Assembly: GCA_016234345.1 (NCBI GenBank)
Contig: JACRFG010000050.1
Location: 1 to 10,398, forward strand
Origin: Candidatus Jorgensenbacteria bacterium
Lineage (GTDB): Bacteria; Patescibacteriota; Minisyncoccia; UBA6257; GWB1-50-10
DNA length: 10,398 nucleotides
Reading direction: 5' to 3'
Shown: one piece after another, positions 1 to 6,804 of the stretch
How positions within the stretch are numbered: the stretch's first letter is position 1
Layout of the letters: every line of letters begins with the position of its first letter
The notes under the pieces: model-generated
Database searches by the model: none
The model's input: the letters and a program-made list of their open reading frames with translations, nothing else
What the model was told of the DNA's origin: nothing
Position numbers and translations under genes: made by a program

Positions 1-2
1 CT

Positions 3-335
3 ACCATGAAGAGCAATTACGGATCAAAACCGGAAGACATACTCCTCGGCATCGGACCGGGCATTCAACGCTGCCATTACACCATCCAAGACGACATTCT
101 CCACAATTTTAATGGCTACGAAAAATTTCTTGAAAAAAAAGAACAACATTACGTTGTTGATCTGGCTGGCATTGTCGCGGAACAAGCCAAACGTGAAAAA
201 ATAAAAGAAGCTGAAATTGATAACCAATGCACTTTCTGCCTTAAAGACAAATATTTTTCTTACCGCCGTGATCGTGTATTTCCGCCGGAAGTTATGCTAG
301 CCTACATTGGTCGCTCGGCTTCCGTTATGTTATAA
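3..335 (+). CDS. yfiH: YfiH/PgeF-family protein (laccase-domain, LACC1-like), C-terminal part
   Basis: The reading frame is open to the left edge, so the gene is cut and the Met at 6 is probably internal. The visible ~110 residues match the C-terminal third of the YfiH / multicopper polyphenol oxidoreductase-laccase family (PF02578): a PEDI..GIGPGI block, a Cys-His-Tyr just after it, then CTFCLKDKYFSYRRD near the end, which matches the family's CT......FFSYRRD signature. The metal-binding His and Cys residues of the family lie in the N-terminal half, outside this window, so activity cannot be judged. Known roles include purine nucleoside phosphorylase/deaminase-type chemistry (LACC1-like members) and, for E. 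coli PgeF, maintaining peptidoglycan composition. The protein should be cytoplasmic. No convincing terminator follows, and the next gene has its own promoter. Confidence 0.85.
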   Translation, partial: TMKSNYGSKPEDILLGIGPGIQRCHYTIQDDILHNFNGYEKFLEKKEQHYVVDLAGIVAEQAKREKIKEAEIDNQCTFCLKDKYFSYRRDRVFPPEVMLAYIGRSASVML

Positions 336-362
336 GTTTACACACATCCATAACTAGCTAGG

Positions 363-392
363 TTGATTGGCTAATAGAAAAGAGGATATAAT
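363..392 (+). promoter_or_regulatory. Sigma70-type promoter, near-leaderless
   Basis: TTGATT at 363-368, an 18-nt spacer and a perfect TATAAT at 387-392. The start codon at 404 lies only 11 nt past the -10 box. A transcript beginning about 7 nt downstream would have a leader of roughly 5 nt, too short for a Shine-Dalgarno site. The purine-rich AGAGGA at 381-386 is too far from the ATG and overlaps the promoter, so it is probably not an RBS. Confidence 0.6.
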
Positions 393-403
393 ACCATTAC
401 CTA

Positions 404-1321
404 ATGAAACCAGTAATAAAATTACGTGGATATATTGCAGTTCTTCTTTTGGGATTCGTGATAATAAGTCACCAAACTCAAGCGCTCACTCCGCCTGTTC
501 CCACTTCAACCACGATAGCAACTCAATCAATCATCGCAAGCACAAAACCGGAAATACACATTCTGCCCGAAGAAAAAGTTATTGTGCGCGGCGCAAAGGT
601 AACCGCTGTTTACGGCACCACATTAAGCGTTTCTACAACATGGGGATCGACCATTGTTAACTGGAACGTACGCACTAATCAAAATACGGAATTTATTAGG
701 CTGTCAGGCGAAAAAGCCGTTTTTTCGGAAATCTCCATAGATGACATTGTAAGTTTCCAAGGTAAGCTTAGCACAGAAACATCTGCTCTCATCGTAAATG
801 CCCAAATTGTTAAAAACTGGTCTCTCACCAAAACGCGCTTGGTTCTCTACGGCATTGTGAAAAGCGTTCAAAACTCAACATTCGTTTTAGAAACTGAGGA
901 ACGTGGTCTTGTAACTATCGTAATTACAAATTCTACAAAAATCACCAAAGGCGAGGAACTCACTACAGCAAAAAGTTTAGAAGAAGGAAAACAAGTGACG
1001 GTACGGGGCCTGTGGGATACTCGTCTTAAAAAACTCGAAGCCCAAACAATGAAAATCCATCTCCCTGGCAGTGATCGGACAACCATTGAAGGAACACTGG
1101 CCGCGGTTTTCTCGGTTACGCCACCAACGATAATGCGCGTCACAATCGGCAAAACCGATTATGTCGCGAACATCACCGAAGACACGACTATTATTAACGC
1201 TTTATGGAAGCGGATTCCTCTCTCATCTTTGCTTATCGGACACACCGTGCGAGTATATGGTACTGTAAACCCCAACGCTACCATTGATACCGCAGTAGTA
1301 CGGGATATAACACTTCGTTAA
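404..1321 (+). CDS. Secreted three-repeat beta-rich protein (DUF5666-like)
   Basis: A 305-residue protein of unknown function. Residues 1-27 form a signal peptide: basic K/R residues, a hydrophobic stretch (IAVLLLGFVII) and a TQA cleavage-like site. A Pro/Thr/Ser-rich linker follows (about 28-50). The rest seems to hold three similar ~75-80 residue units (about 59-138, 146-219 and 226-304). Each has a small beta-barrel-like pattern: a start like G-x-V/L-x-x-V, a central run of alternating hydrophobics with Thr/Ile, then a ...L-x-x-G-x-x-V-x-V-x-G turn and a closing A-x-x-V/M strand. This resembles the tandem DUF5666 proteins common in CPR genomes; the family name rests on pattern only. It is probably exported or surface exposed. 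No SD precedes the ATG, and the next gene starts 4 nt after its stop, so the two are likely co-transcribed. Confidence 0.75.
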   Translation: MKPVIKLRGYIAVLLLGFVIISHQTQALTPPVPTSTTIATQSIIASTKPEIHILPEEKVIVRGAKVTAVYGTTLSVSTTWGSTIVNWNVRTNQNTEFIRLSGEKAVFSEISIDDIVSFQGKLSTETSALIVNAQIVKNWSLTKTRLVLYGIVKSVQNSTFVLETEERGLVTIVITNSTKITKGEELTTAKSLEEGKQVTVRGLWDTRLKKLEAQTMKIHLPGSDRTTIEGTLAAVFSVTPPTIMRVTIGKTDYVANITEDTTIINALWKRIPLSSLLIGHTVRVYGTVNPNATIDTAVVRDITLR

Positions 1322-1325
1322 AAAC

Positions 1326-1787
1326 ATGAAAAAAAACAAACACAAACCAAAAAAAATCGTGGCGGTAAGCGGCGGTTTCGATCCAATCCACATAGGCCAT
1401 GTTCGTCTTATACAAGAAGCTAAAAAATTGGGCGATGAACTCGTAGTAATCTTAAATAACGATCATTGGTTAAGAAAAAAGAAGCAGAACGTCTTTATGT
1501 CGCAAAAAGAACGTAAAGAAATTTTAGAAGGACTTCGTGCGGTTGATCGGGTGATACTCACCTCACATCCGAAAAATCCAAAAGACATGAGTGTATGTAG
1601 AGAACTCATAAAAATAAAACCTCATGTCTTTGCTAATGGCGGCGATCGAACCCATAAAAACATTCCAGAGGTCGCTGTATGCAAAAAGCTCGGCTGCAAA
1701 ATGATTTTCAGTATCGGCAAGGGAGGAAAAATACAATCAAGTTCTTGGCTCCTCCAAAAATTTGCGGAGAAAATGAAACGTAACTAA
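1326..1787 (+). CDS. Cytidylyltransferase-like nucleotidyltransferase
   Basis: A 153-residue single-domain enzyme of the HIGH-motif nucleotidyltransferase superfamily (CTP_transf_like, PF01467). The nucleotide-binding loop is GGFDPIHIGH at residues 16-25, with His22 and His25 forming the HxGH pair. A strand with VVILNNDHWLRKKK follows (about 40-53), then FANGGDR (102-108), and SSSW (138-141) in the position of the family's phosphate-binding S/T run. Relatives transfer CMP or AMP to sugar phosphates, glycerol-3-phosphate or similar acceptors (TagD, the RfaE C-terminal domain), and the size fits. The acceptor cannot be read from the sequence. It is cytoplasmic. The start lies 4 nt after the previous stop with no SD, which suggests coupling to the secreted protein upstream. 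No clear terminator follows. Confidence 0.85.
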   Translation: MKKNKHKPKKIVAVSGGFDPIHIGHVRLIQEAKKLGDELVVILNNDHWLRKKKQNVFMSQKERKEILEGLRAVDRVILTSHPKNPKDMSVCRELIKIKPHVFANGGDRTHKNIPEVAVCKKLGCKMIFSIGKGGKIQSSSWLLQKFAEKMKRN

Positions 1788-1809
1788 ATATCTATTTTTA
1801 GTAATCTAA

Positions 1810-1837
1810 TTGACAAAATTATAGGATATTCTATAAT
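1810..1837 (+). promoter_or_regulatory. Consensus sigma70 promoter
   Basis: TTGACA at 1810-1815 and TATAAT at 1832-1837, both exact consensus, with a 16-nt spacer. This is the best promoter in the window. Transcription would begin near 1844, giving a ~35-nt leader that contains the strong SD of the next gene. Confidence 0.85.
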
Positions 1838-1878
1838 AGTTTTTAGCAATTACTAATAATCTCAAAAAAGGAGTGAGT

Positions 1879-2211
1879 TTGAACAGTCAACAACTTATTC
1901 TAATCATTCTCGGTTGTTTCATCATCGGCGGCGCTATCGCTGTCGGTATAAGCGCTTTTGAATCAGGCAAAGAAAACACGATCTACTATGTAAGCTCAAT
2001 AGAAATTGTTGGGGCAAGTGGTGGTCGCGCTTTTTACACAATCCATACAAGTCAAGGAAACAACGCCAAATTCGAAGCTATAAAAGTTGATATATCCTAT
2101 AACAGTGTCGCGGAAACCCCACAAGCGACATTCAAGAACGGAAGAGTTAAACTTATTTTCCGAGATATCGAACAGAAAAATAAGTACGCTACTGTAGTTC
2201 AGACCGAATAA
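1879..2211 (+). CDS. Small membrane-anchored protein, pilin-like N-terminus
   Basis: A 110-residue protein with no firm family. I place the start at TTG 1879: AAGGAG at 1868-1873 lies 5 nt upstream, whereas the earlier in-frame GTG at 1873 overlaps that SD and cannot use it. The protein then begins MNSQQLILIILGCFIIGGAI, a hydrophobic helix of about 20 residues that starts almost at residue 4, followed by Ala-Val-Gly-Ile and a polar domain (about 28-110) rich in short beta-strand patterns (IEIVGASG, AFYTIHTS, RVKLIFRD). There are no cysteines after the helix. The arrangement suggests a single-pass anchor with an external domain, or a pilin/pseudopilin-like subunit; no prepilin peptidase site is evident. 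With its own consensus promoter, strong SD and terminator, it is a single-gene unit, probably well expressed. Confidence 0.7.
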   Translation: MNSQQLILIILGCFIIGGAIAVGISAFESGKENTIYYVSSIEIVGASGGRAFYTIHTSQGNNAKFEAIKVDISYNSVAETPQATFKNGRVKLIFRDIEQKNKYATVVQTE

Positions 2212-2240
2212 AACATTAATACGACCAGAGAAAATTTGAT

Positions 2241-2270
2241 GGCGTCTCCTCGAGGCGCCTTTTGTTTTTA
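2241..2270 (+). terminator. Intrinsic terminator
   Basis: A 7-bp stem pairs GGCGTCT (2241-2247) with AGGCGCC (2253-2259), including one G-T pair. The loop is CCTCG and the tail is TTTTGTTTTT. It closes the small membrane-protein unit. Confidence 0.85.
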
Positions 2271-2290
2271 CGTAATAGTAACGGTATACT
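2262..2290 (+). promoter_or_regulatory. Possible promoter for the CYTH-kinase-phosphatase operon
   Basis: TATACT at 2285-2290 (5 of 6 consensus) with a weak TTGTTT at 2262-2267 and a 17-nt spacer. The -35 lies in the T-tract of the preceding terminator. The ATG at 2300 is only 9 nt beyond the -10, so the message would be leaderless or nearly so, like the unit starting at 404. Confidence 0.45.
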
Positions 2291-2299
2291 AAAAACACA

Positions 2300-2806
2300 A
2301 TGCAAGAAATAGAATTAAAATTCAGCGTAGCCGATTTCCGAGCTATACGCTCAAAACTAAAAAAAATCGGCGGCAAACTTGTTTGGAAAGGAACGGAACA
2401 GAATTTCTTTTTTGACACGCCGACGCTTGATTTAAGAAGGAAAAAACACACCCTTAGATTACGCGAGTGGCCTCCAAAAAGTGCCAGCATCACCGTAAAG
2501 GCTCCGCCGATAAAACAATCTCAGAAATACAGCATACGCAGCGAGTACCAAATAGAAATAGACAATGCAACTCTTGGAACTCAAATACTAAAACGCATCG
2601 GCTTTGTTCAATGGCTTCACTACACTAAACACCGAGAACACTGGAAGTTAAAAAATGCCGCCGTTGAATTAGATAAAATAAATGGGCGATTTTTTGTAGA
2701 AATTGAAGCACCCCAAAAGACAATAGAGAAAATGGCCCAAACCTTAGGACTCGACTGGCAGAAAAGAACAACTAAAGGATACCTCGACATCCTACAGGAA
2801 GCATAA
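2300..2806 (+). CDS. CYTH-domain triphosphate-tunnel enzyme (CyaB/ThTPase-like)
   Basis: A 168-residue CYTH-fold protein, the usual length for stand-alone members. The N-terminal signature ExExK is present as E3-I-E5-L-K7. Other conserved tunnel elements follow in order: QNFFFDTP (34-41), RLR (53-55), ITVKAP (64-69), RSEYQIEI (80-87), KHREHW (110-115), ELDKI (123-127) and VEIEAP (133-138). These Glu and Lys/Arg residues line the tunnel that binds Mg and a triphosphate. Family members act as class IV adenylate cyclases, thiamine triphosphatases or inorganic triphosphatases; the substrate here cannot be told from sequence. It is cytoplasmic. No SD precedes it. A lipid kinase gene starts 13 nt after its stop, so it is probably the first gene of an operon. 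Confidence 0.88.
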   Translation: MQEIELKFSVADFRAIRSKLKKIGGKLVWKGTEQNFFFDTPTLDLRRKKHTLRLREWPPKSASITVKAPPIKQSQKYSIRSEYQIEIDNATLGTQILKRIGFVQWLHYTKHREHWKLKNAAVELDKINGRFFVEIEAPQKTIEKMAQTLGLDWQKRTTKGYLDILQEA

Positions 2807-2819
2807 AAACTAAAACCTC

Positions 2820-3200
2820 ATGCATATCGACGAACTACCACCAACCTATAAAAATCAACCGATTTGGAAAAGCTTCCTCGGAGCTTTTCGCGGTATTGGC
2901 CACGCTATGGCTGGTCGGAACTTTTACATTCAGATAATTATCGGCCTCATAGTAATCATCCTGACTTTTATATTAGAACTCTACTGGTTCGAAAAATTAT
3001 TCATCATTGTTTTGGTTTCGCTTGTTCTGGGCGTAGAACTCTTAAATACTGCCATTGAGGGTGTCTTGGATTTTATGGCCAAAACACACAATCCGGAAGT
3101 CGGAAGAATCAAAGAAATGACCGCCGGAGCGGTTTTGATTTTTTCAGTTACGGCTTTAATCGCTGGGGTATGGATTTTCGGTCGAGCCCTTTTCTTATAA
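2820..3200 (+). CDS. dgkA: DgkA/UdpK-family lipid kinase (diacylglycerol or undecaprenol kinase)
   Basis: A 126-residue integral membrane kinase of the prokaryotic DAGK family (PF01219), of typical length. A cytoplasmic N-terminal helix carries SFLGAFRGIGHAM (18-30). Three hydrophobic segments follow (about 37-55, 60-76 and 102-122), with the core motif ELLNTAIE at 73-80 (Glu73, Asn76, Glu80) and KEMTAGAV at 98-105. Gram-positive members of this family phosphorylate undecaprenol, and the PAP2 gene 7 nt downstream fits a role in undecaprenyl-phosphate supply (inference). Two positions differ from my recollection of the B. subtilis and E. coli proteins: the Glu of the TERNF-type motif (E. coli Glu28) is Gly32, and the Asp of the Lys-Asp pair is Glu99. 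No SD is visible. Confidence 0.88.
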   Translation: MHIDELPPTYKNQPIWKSFLGAFRGIGHAMAGRNFYIQIIIGLIVIILTFILELYWFEKLFIIVLVSLVLGVELLNTAIEGVLDFMAKTHNPEVGRIKEMTAGAVLIFSVTALIAGVWIFGRALFL

Positions 3201-3207
3201 GCGAATT

Positions 3208-3843
3208 ATGAACGTGTCTTCTGACCATATCACCGGCAAAGTATTAGCGACTTTTAATCTAACAATTATCTTAGCGATAATATTACTAGCCGTATCCATA
3301 AATTCACCGGCACTCATAACATTCGATACTGTTCTTTCGGATACTGTTCAAAACATAACCATACCCGGATTTGCAAAACTTATGAGTTTTGTAAGTTGGT
3401 GGGGCAGTCGCCCTACGGCCCAAATAACCATACTTGTTATTGCTACAATATTTCTTATATTTTCTCGCTTGCGCGAAACATTTTTTGTTTTGCTAACTTT
3501 TATTGCCGATGCATTAAATATTTTTATTAAAGACGTGGTGGCTCGTCCGCGACCGGATGGCGCATCACTCCTTTCGCCGAGCTTCCCCAGCGGTCACGTT
3601 GTCCATTATGTTGTTCTTTTCGGTTTTATATTTGTTGCTATGATTTTTATAAAAAAAATACCGCAAACAATAAAAATTGTAGTCGGTCTGTTCTGTTTTG
3701 CACTGATACTACTCGTACCGATCTCAAGAGTCTATCTCGGCGATCACTGGCCGACTGATGTAATCGGCGGCTATCTTGTAGGACTGTTTTTTCTATCAAG
3801 CATAACGTATTTCTATCTAGCAAAGACAAAGCATAATAGTTAA
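3208..3843 (+). CDS. PAP2-family membrane phosphatase
   Basis: A 211-residue polytopic membrane phosphatase of the PAP2 superfamily (PF01569). All three catalytic motifs are intact: KDVVARPRP at 108-116 (the KX6RP motif), PSGH at 127-130 (His130, acid/base) and SRVYLGDHWPTD at 173-184 (His180 the nucleophile, Asp184). About six hydrophobic segments are seen (around 13-35, 70-85, 92-106, 131-148, 155-172 and 184-203). Family members remove phosphate from lipid phosphates such as undecaprenyl pyrophosphate, phosphatidic acid or phosphatidylglycerol phosphate. Directly after a DgkA-family kinase, recycling of an undecaprenyl carrier is the most natural reading. The active site would face outward. 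There is no SD, and the start is 7 nt from the previous stop. Confidence 0.88.
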   Translation: MNVSSDHITGKVLATFNLTIILAIILLAVSINSPALITFDTVLSDTVQNITIPGFAKLMSFVSWWGSRPTAQITILVIATIFLIFSRLRETFFVLLTFIADALNIFIKDVVARPRPDGASLLSPSFPSGHVVHYVVLFGFIFVAMIFIKKIPQTIKIVVGLFCFALILLVPISRVYLGDHWPTDVIGGYLVGLFFLSSITYFYLAKTKHNS

Positions 3844-3864
3844 AATTGGCAAAATATTTTTGAA

Positions 3865-3898
3865 AAACCGCCTGTGAAAAAGCGGTTTGATTTATTTG
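3865..3898 (+). terminator. Weak intrinsic terminator
   Basis: AAACCGC (3865-3871) pairs with GCGGTTT (3882-3888) across a 10-nt loop, followed by GATTTATTTG, a T-rich but broken tract. It probably ends the CYTH-kinase-phosphatase operon, perhaps with incomplete efficiency. Confidence 0.55.
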
Positions 3899-3924
3899 AC
3901 CTAAGTGTTTCTAAATGTTATTAC
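3896..3924 (+). promoter_or_regulatory. Possible promoter for transketolase
   Basis: TTGACC at 3896-3901, a 17-nt spacer and TATTAC at 3919-3924, with an extended -10 TG at 3916-3917. TAGAAT at 3931-3936 is an alternative -10 without a good -35. Either gives a leader of about 25-36 nt with no SD. Confidence 0.45.
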
Positions 3925-3966
3925 TGTAAATAGAATATTACCAAAAACAAACAATCGAAAGTTTAA

Positions 3967-5841
3967 ATGTTTAAATATCTTGCTCGATTAAGACGTCTGC
4001 TTTTCCGAAATATGCTCCACACAATCCATGTAGCTCAAACAGGCCATCTGGGTGCTTGCTGTTCCAGCCTTGATCTTATGCTCGTTCTATATTTTGGAGG
4101 CATCCTACGCTATGACTCGAAGAATCCCCGTCATCCATTACGCGACTATGTGCTTAACCGCGGCCATCTCGGCCCGCTCAAATACAACATATTCCATCTT
4201 TTAGGTTGGCTGAATAGGAAAGAAATAAGTCAGTACCGCCAATTCGAATCGCGCCTTCCAGGCCACGAAGATATGGACATAACGCCGGGCGTCGATATTA
4301 CACCGAGCGGCAGCTTGGGGATGGGACTCTCTTACGCGGTAGGCGCAATGATTGGTTTTCGCGACCTCAAAATGCCCAACCGGATCTTTTGTTTTTTGGG
4401 CGATGCTGAAGAACACGAAGGCAATGTTTACGAAGCAGCTCGTCATGCCGGTCACCTCAAGTTGAAACGCCTTATTTGTATAATCGACGAGAACGGCGGA
4501 CAACTTTCAACCCGAACAGAAAAAACAGACAGTGCCAATCTAAATAGAATTTGGACGGGCTACGGCTGGCAGACGATAAATCTCCGGAGGGGCCATAACC
4601 ACAAAGCAATTCTTACCGCTTACAAAAAAGCAATAAGACTTGCGGAAAACGGGCCGGTTGTGATTTTTGCAAAAACGGTTAAAGGCCATGGTATTCCCGG
4701 CGCCGAAGAAGATTACTGCGGTTTTCACGTTTTTCATGGCGCGGAAGTACAAGACACAAACGAAAATACCCGACCAATCGACATCGAAAGCGTTCTCGCT
4801 TTACTTGAAAAGAGAGTAGTAAAGGAAACGGTAGAAATCCCAAAACAAAAACTGACACCAGCACGCGAAAGAAAAAGAAAAAAGATAAAACCAATAAAAC
4901 TTGCCCCGAAGACGACGCTCGTTCAGCAATATGACATCCAGTACGAATTCATCGAAGCGCTAGAAAGGCAGATCGGCGAACGGCTTTATCTTTTCACGGC
5001 TGATTATCCACCGAGAAATTTCGTCTATGAGAGGGGAGAGTTCCCGCTCAAAAAATGTCACTATCATAACGTAAGCTTAAGAGAACAGCATATGACGGCA
5101 CTCACAAACGGCCTCGCGAAAGTAAGGAAAGATGCCGTTATTATCGTTCTTTGCGGTGATGCTTTTCTTTACCGTCACTTGGACCAAATTAATGTTCTCG
5201 CTCAAGCCAAAACGCCTGTAATATTTTATTCCGTCCAAGGAGGATTGAGCGGCGCCAAAAACGGTTCAACTCATCAATCGGCTGGCCAGCCTGGCGCTAT
5301 ACTTACGATGCCCGGAATAGTTTACGAAGAACCCTGTGCGGCAAGAGAAATCATCCGGAGCAGTAATGACGCTTTGGCAAGAATAGGACCGACTTATATC
5401 AGACTCCAAAAATTGCCTGTTCCTTGGAATTTAAAAGGTTCCTATGATAAAGGCTATGGTGCTATCAAACACTTCGATAATCCCGACCTTACGATAGTGG
5501 CAAGCGGTCTTACAACATTAAGCGCTTTCGAAGCTGGCAAAAAACTTCAGGCCGACCATATTCGCGCTAATATTATAAATGTGATTTGCCTTTCAAAATG
5601 CAACGGCGTTTCGAAATGGATAGCGCCTGGAAAACCGCTTTTGATTCTCTACAACGGGAATCCGGAAATACTCGAACACTGTATCTACGCGGACATATGC
5701 CGTTACCGTAAGAAGATGCCGTCAAAAATTGTCAGCCGCGGTTTCAAATTCGGACGCACGGGCTCGATGAAAGAACTAATGTCCTACTTTAACCTGAACA
5801 CAGAATCAATATTAAAAATTTGTAAAGAATTAATTCAATAA
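3967..5841 (+). CDS. tkt: Transketolase, divergent, full length
   Basis: A 624-residue single-chain transketolase, normal in length. The N-terminal thiamine-diphosphate (ThDP) domain has GHLG (His27), LNRGHLGP (64-70), GSLGMGLSYAVG (115-126) and the cofactor/Mg motif GDAEEHEG...DENGGQ (145-152 and 174-179). The family norm is GDG; here it is GDA, while Asp146 and Asn176 remain. KTVKGHGIP (236-244) closes this domain. A Lys/Arg-rich linker (about 283-318) leads to the pyrimidine-binding domain, with LREQHM (371-376, Glu373 as the catalytic Glu) and GSTHQSAGQPG (433-443). The C-terminal domain ends FGRTGSMKELMSYF. The enzyme moves two-carbon ketol units between sugar phosphates in the non-oxidative pentose phosphate route; substrate specificity is unproven given the divergence. 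It is cytoplasmic. The start is the first ATG and has no SD. Confidence 0.88.
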   Translation: MFKYLARLRRLLFRNMLHTIHVAQTGHLGACCSSLDLMLVLYFGGILRYDSKNPRHPLRDYVLNRGHLGPLKYNIFHLLGWLNRKEISQYRQFESRLPGHEDMDITPGVDITPSGSLGMGLSYAVGAMIGFRDLKMPNRIFCFLGDAEEHEGNVYEAARHAGHLKLKRLICIIDENGGQLSTRTEKTDSANLNRIWTGYGWQTINLRRGHNHKAILTAYKKAIRLAENGPVVIFAKTVKGHGIPGAEEDYCGFHVFHGAEVQDTNENTRPIDIESVLALLEKRVVKETVEIPKQKLTPARERKRKKIKPIKLAPKTTLVQQYDIQYEFIEALERQIGERLYLFTADYPPRNFVYERGEFPLKKCHYHNVSLREQHMTALTNGLAKVRKDAVIIVLCGDAFLYRHLDQINVLAQAKTPVIFYSVQGGLSGAKNGSTHQSAGQPGAILTMPGIVYEEPCAAREIIRSSNDALARIGPTYIRLQKLPVPWNLKGSYDKGYGAIKHFDNPDLTIVASGLTTLSAFEAGKKLQADHIRANIINVICLSKCNGVSKWIAPGKPLLILYNGNPEILEHCIYADICRYRKKMPSKIVSRGFKFGRTGSMKELMSYFNLNTESILKICKELIQ

Positions 5842-5845
5842 ATCC

Positions 5846-5876
5846 AAAAAGCCCCCATTTCAATGCGGGGCTTTTT
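5846..5876. terminator. Bidirectional terminator between convergent genes
   Basis: AAAAAGCCCC (5846-5855) pairs perfectly with GGGGCTTTTT (5867-5876), and a short CAT/ATG pairing near the tip extends the stem past an unpaired C. The A and T arms give a U-tract on either strand, so it can stop both the transketolase transcript and the oncoming nuclease transcript. Confidence 0.9.
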
Positions 5877-5928
5877 CAATTTCAATAAGGCTAAATATTT
5901 ATTATCAATTCTGTTACCACCCAAATAA

Positions 5929-6804
5929 TTAAATATATCCAACTTGTTTGAGCATCTCAACGTTTTCCCACTCCCATAATTTCTTGCCTCCTAAAAATGC
6001 TTGGAAATCTTCATGCCAGTAGGGAAATTCTTTAAGCTCAATGCGACCCTCAAGCGGACCCCACTCGTGAACACAAGCCTGCATAAATGGATTGCCCCAC
6101 GTTGTCTTAACCTGATCTTTACCACCCTTACTCCGGAGTAACGCCCCGCAATGCACGCATTTCCTGTTTTGATCAATACGGAGAATCCACCGTGTTTCTA
6201 AATTCTTAACCTGATCTTTCAGGGCAGCGATATAGGCGGCAGTCTGAAGATTGTAGTCACGGTAGATTTCCTGTGAAGTCTTAATGTCGAGAATACCAAG
6301 TTTGCCATCGATAAGCGCAACCGCATCAAGTGTTCCAGCATACCGTTCTTCATAATTTACGAGGCGCTTCTCAATATATTCCGGATCTACTTGAATGTTT
6401 TTTTGAAGCACGAATTCCATAAATGCCTTAATCGATGGCTCAATTAAAGAGGGGATGGCGGGTTTTTTACCGAGGAGAATACCTTCAACAGTCTCATGAA
6501 TAAGAGTACCTTCGGTCGCCGATTGTTTCTTCACCCGTTCACCTTCAGCGAAATTTCCCATTCTGGCGTAAAAACGATAAAGGGCCGGCTTGGCCTTTAT
6601 TTCAACTATTTTGGTAACCCGAGGATACCAAAAACCATCAATCTCATATCCGCAAAGCTGTTTAAATTGTTCGGGAGTAGAATAAAACATCCTTACAACT
6701 TTATCAGGAAGAAGTCCTTCTCTCAAGACCTGATATAACAAATCAATCCCATTAAGATTGCTGCATGATAAAATCGACCTAATTAAGTTATGTTCTATGT
6801 ACAA
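5929..6804 (-). CDS. PD-(D/E)XK nuclease (RecB-like) with zinc-ribbon-like insert
   Basis: A 291-residue protein if it begins at TTG 6804. It carries the RecB-type PD-(D/E)XK nuclease core in order: GTLIHETVE (99-107, the His/Glu of motif I), YAGTLDAV (155-162, Asp160), ILDIKTS (171-177, the Asp173-x-Lys175 catalytic pair) and QTAAY (187-191, the QxxxY motif). Past the core lies Cys216-x2-Cys219, then 24 residues, then Cys244-x-His246-x-Trp, which looks like a zinc ribbon. This spacing does not match the Cas4/AddB iron-sulfur pattern. The likely activity is exonuclease or endonuclease on DNA; partners are unknown. The start is uncertain: it has no SD, the only later in-frame ATG (6690) would remove 38 residues, and the TTG sits inside a 36-bp palindrome. 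It is flanked by terminators on both sides, so it is a unit of its own, perhaps of mobile origin. Confidence 0.82.
   Translation of the reverse strand: MYIEHNLIRSILSCSNLNGIDLLYQVLREGLLPDKVVRMFYSTPEQFKQLCGYEIDGFWYPRVTKIVEIKAKPALYRFYARMGNFAEGERVKKQSATEGTLIHETVEGILLGKKPAIPSLIEPSIKAFMEFVLQKNIQVDPEYIEKRLVNYEERYAGTLDAVALIDGKLGILDIKTSQEIYRDYNLQTAAYIAALKDQVKNLETRWILRIDQNRKCVHCGALLRSKGGKDQVKTTWGNPFMQACVHEWGPLEGRIELKEFPYWHEDFQAFLGGKKLWEWENVEMLKQVGYI

Noticed and set aside
351..361. Near-palindrome AACTAGCTAGG after the YfiH stop as terminator
   Set aside because: It is too short, AT-rich, and has no T-tract after it.
1785..1802. CTAAA/TTTAG pairing after the cytidylyltransferase gene
   Set aside because: It is a five-pair AT stem, too weak to be a terminator.
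1996..2493. 165-codon minus-strand open frame
   Set aside because: It runs across a terminator and through two plus-strand genes with clear motifs or signals, and its product is low-complexity Phe/Ser-rich with no family likeness.
6069..6159. Cys residues in the nuclease as a Cas4/AddB iron-sulfur cluster
   Set aside because: The gap between the CxxC and the third Cys is 24 residues, far longer than in Cas4 or AddB, and no CRISPR array or cas gene is nearby.
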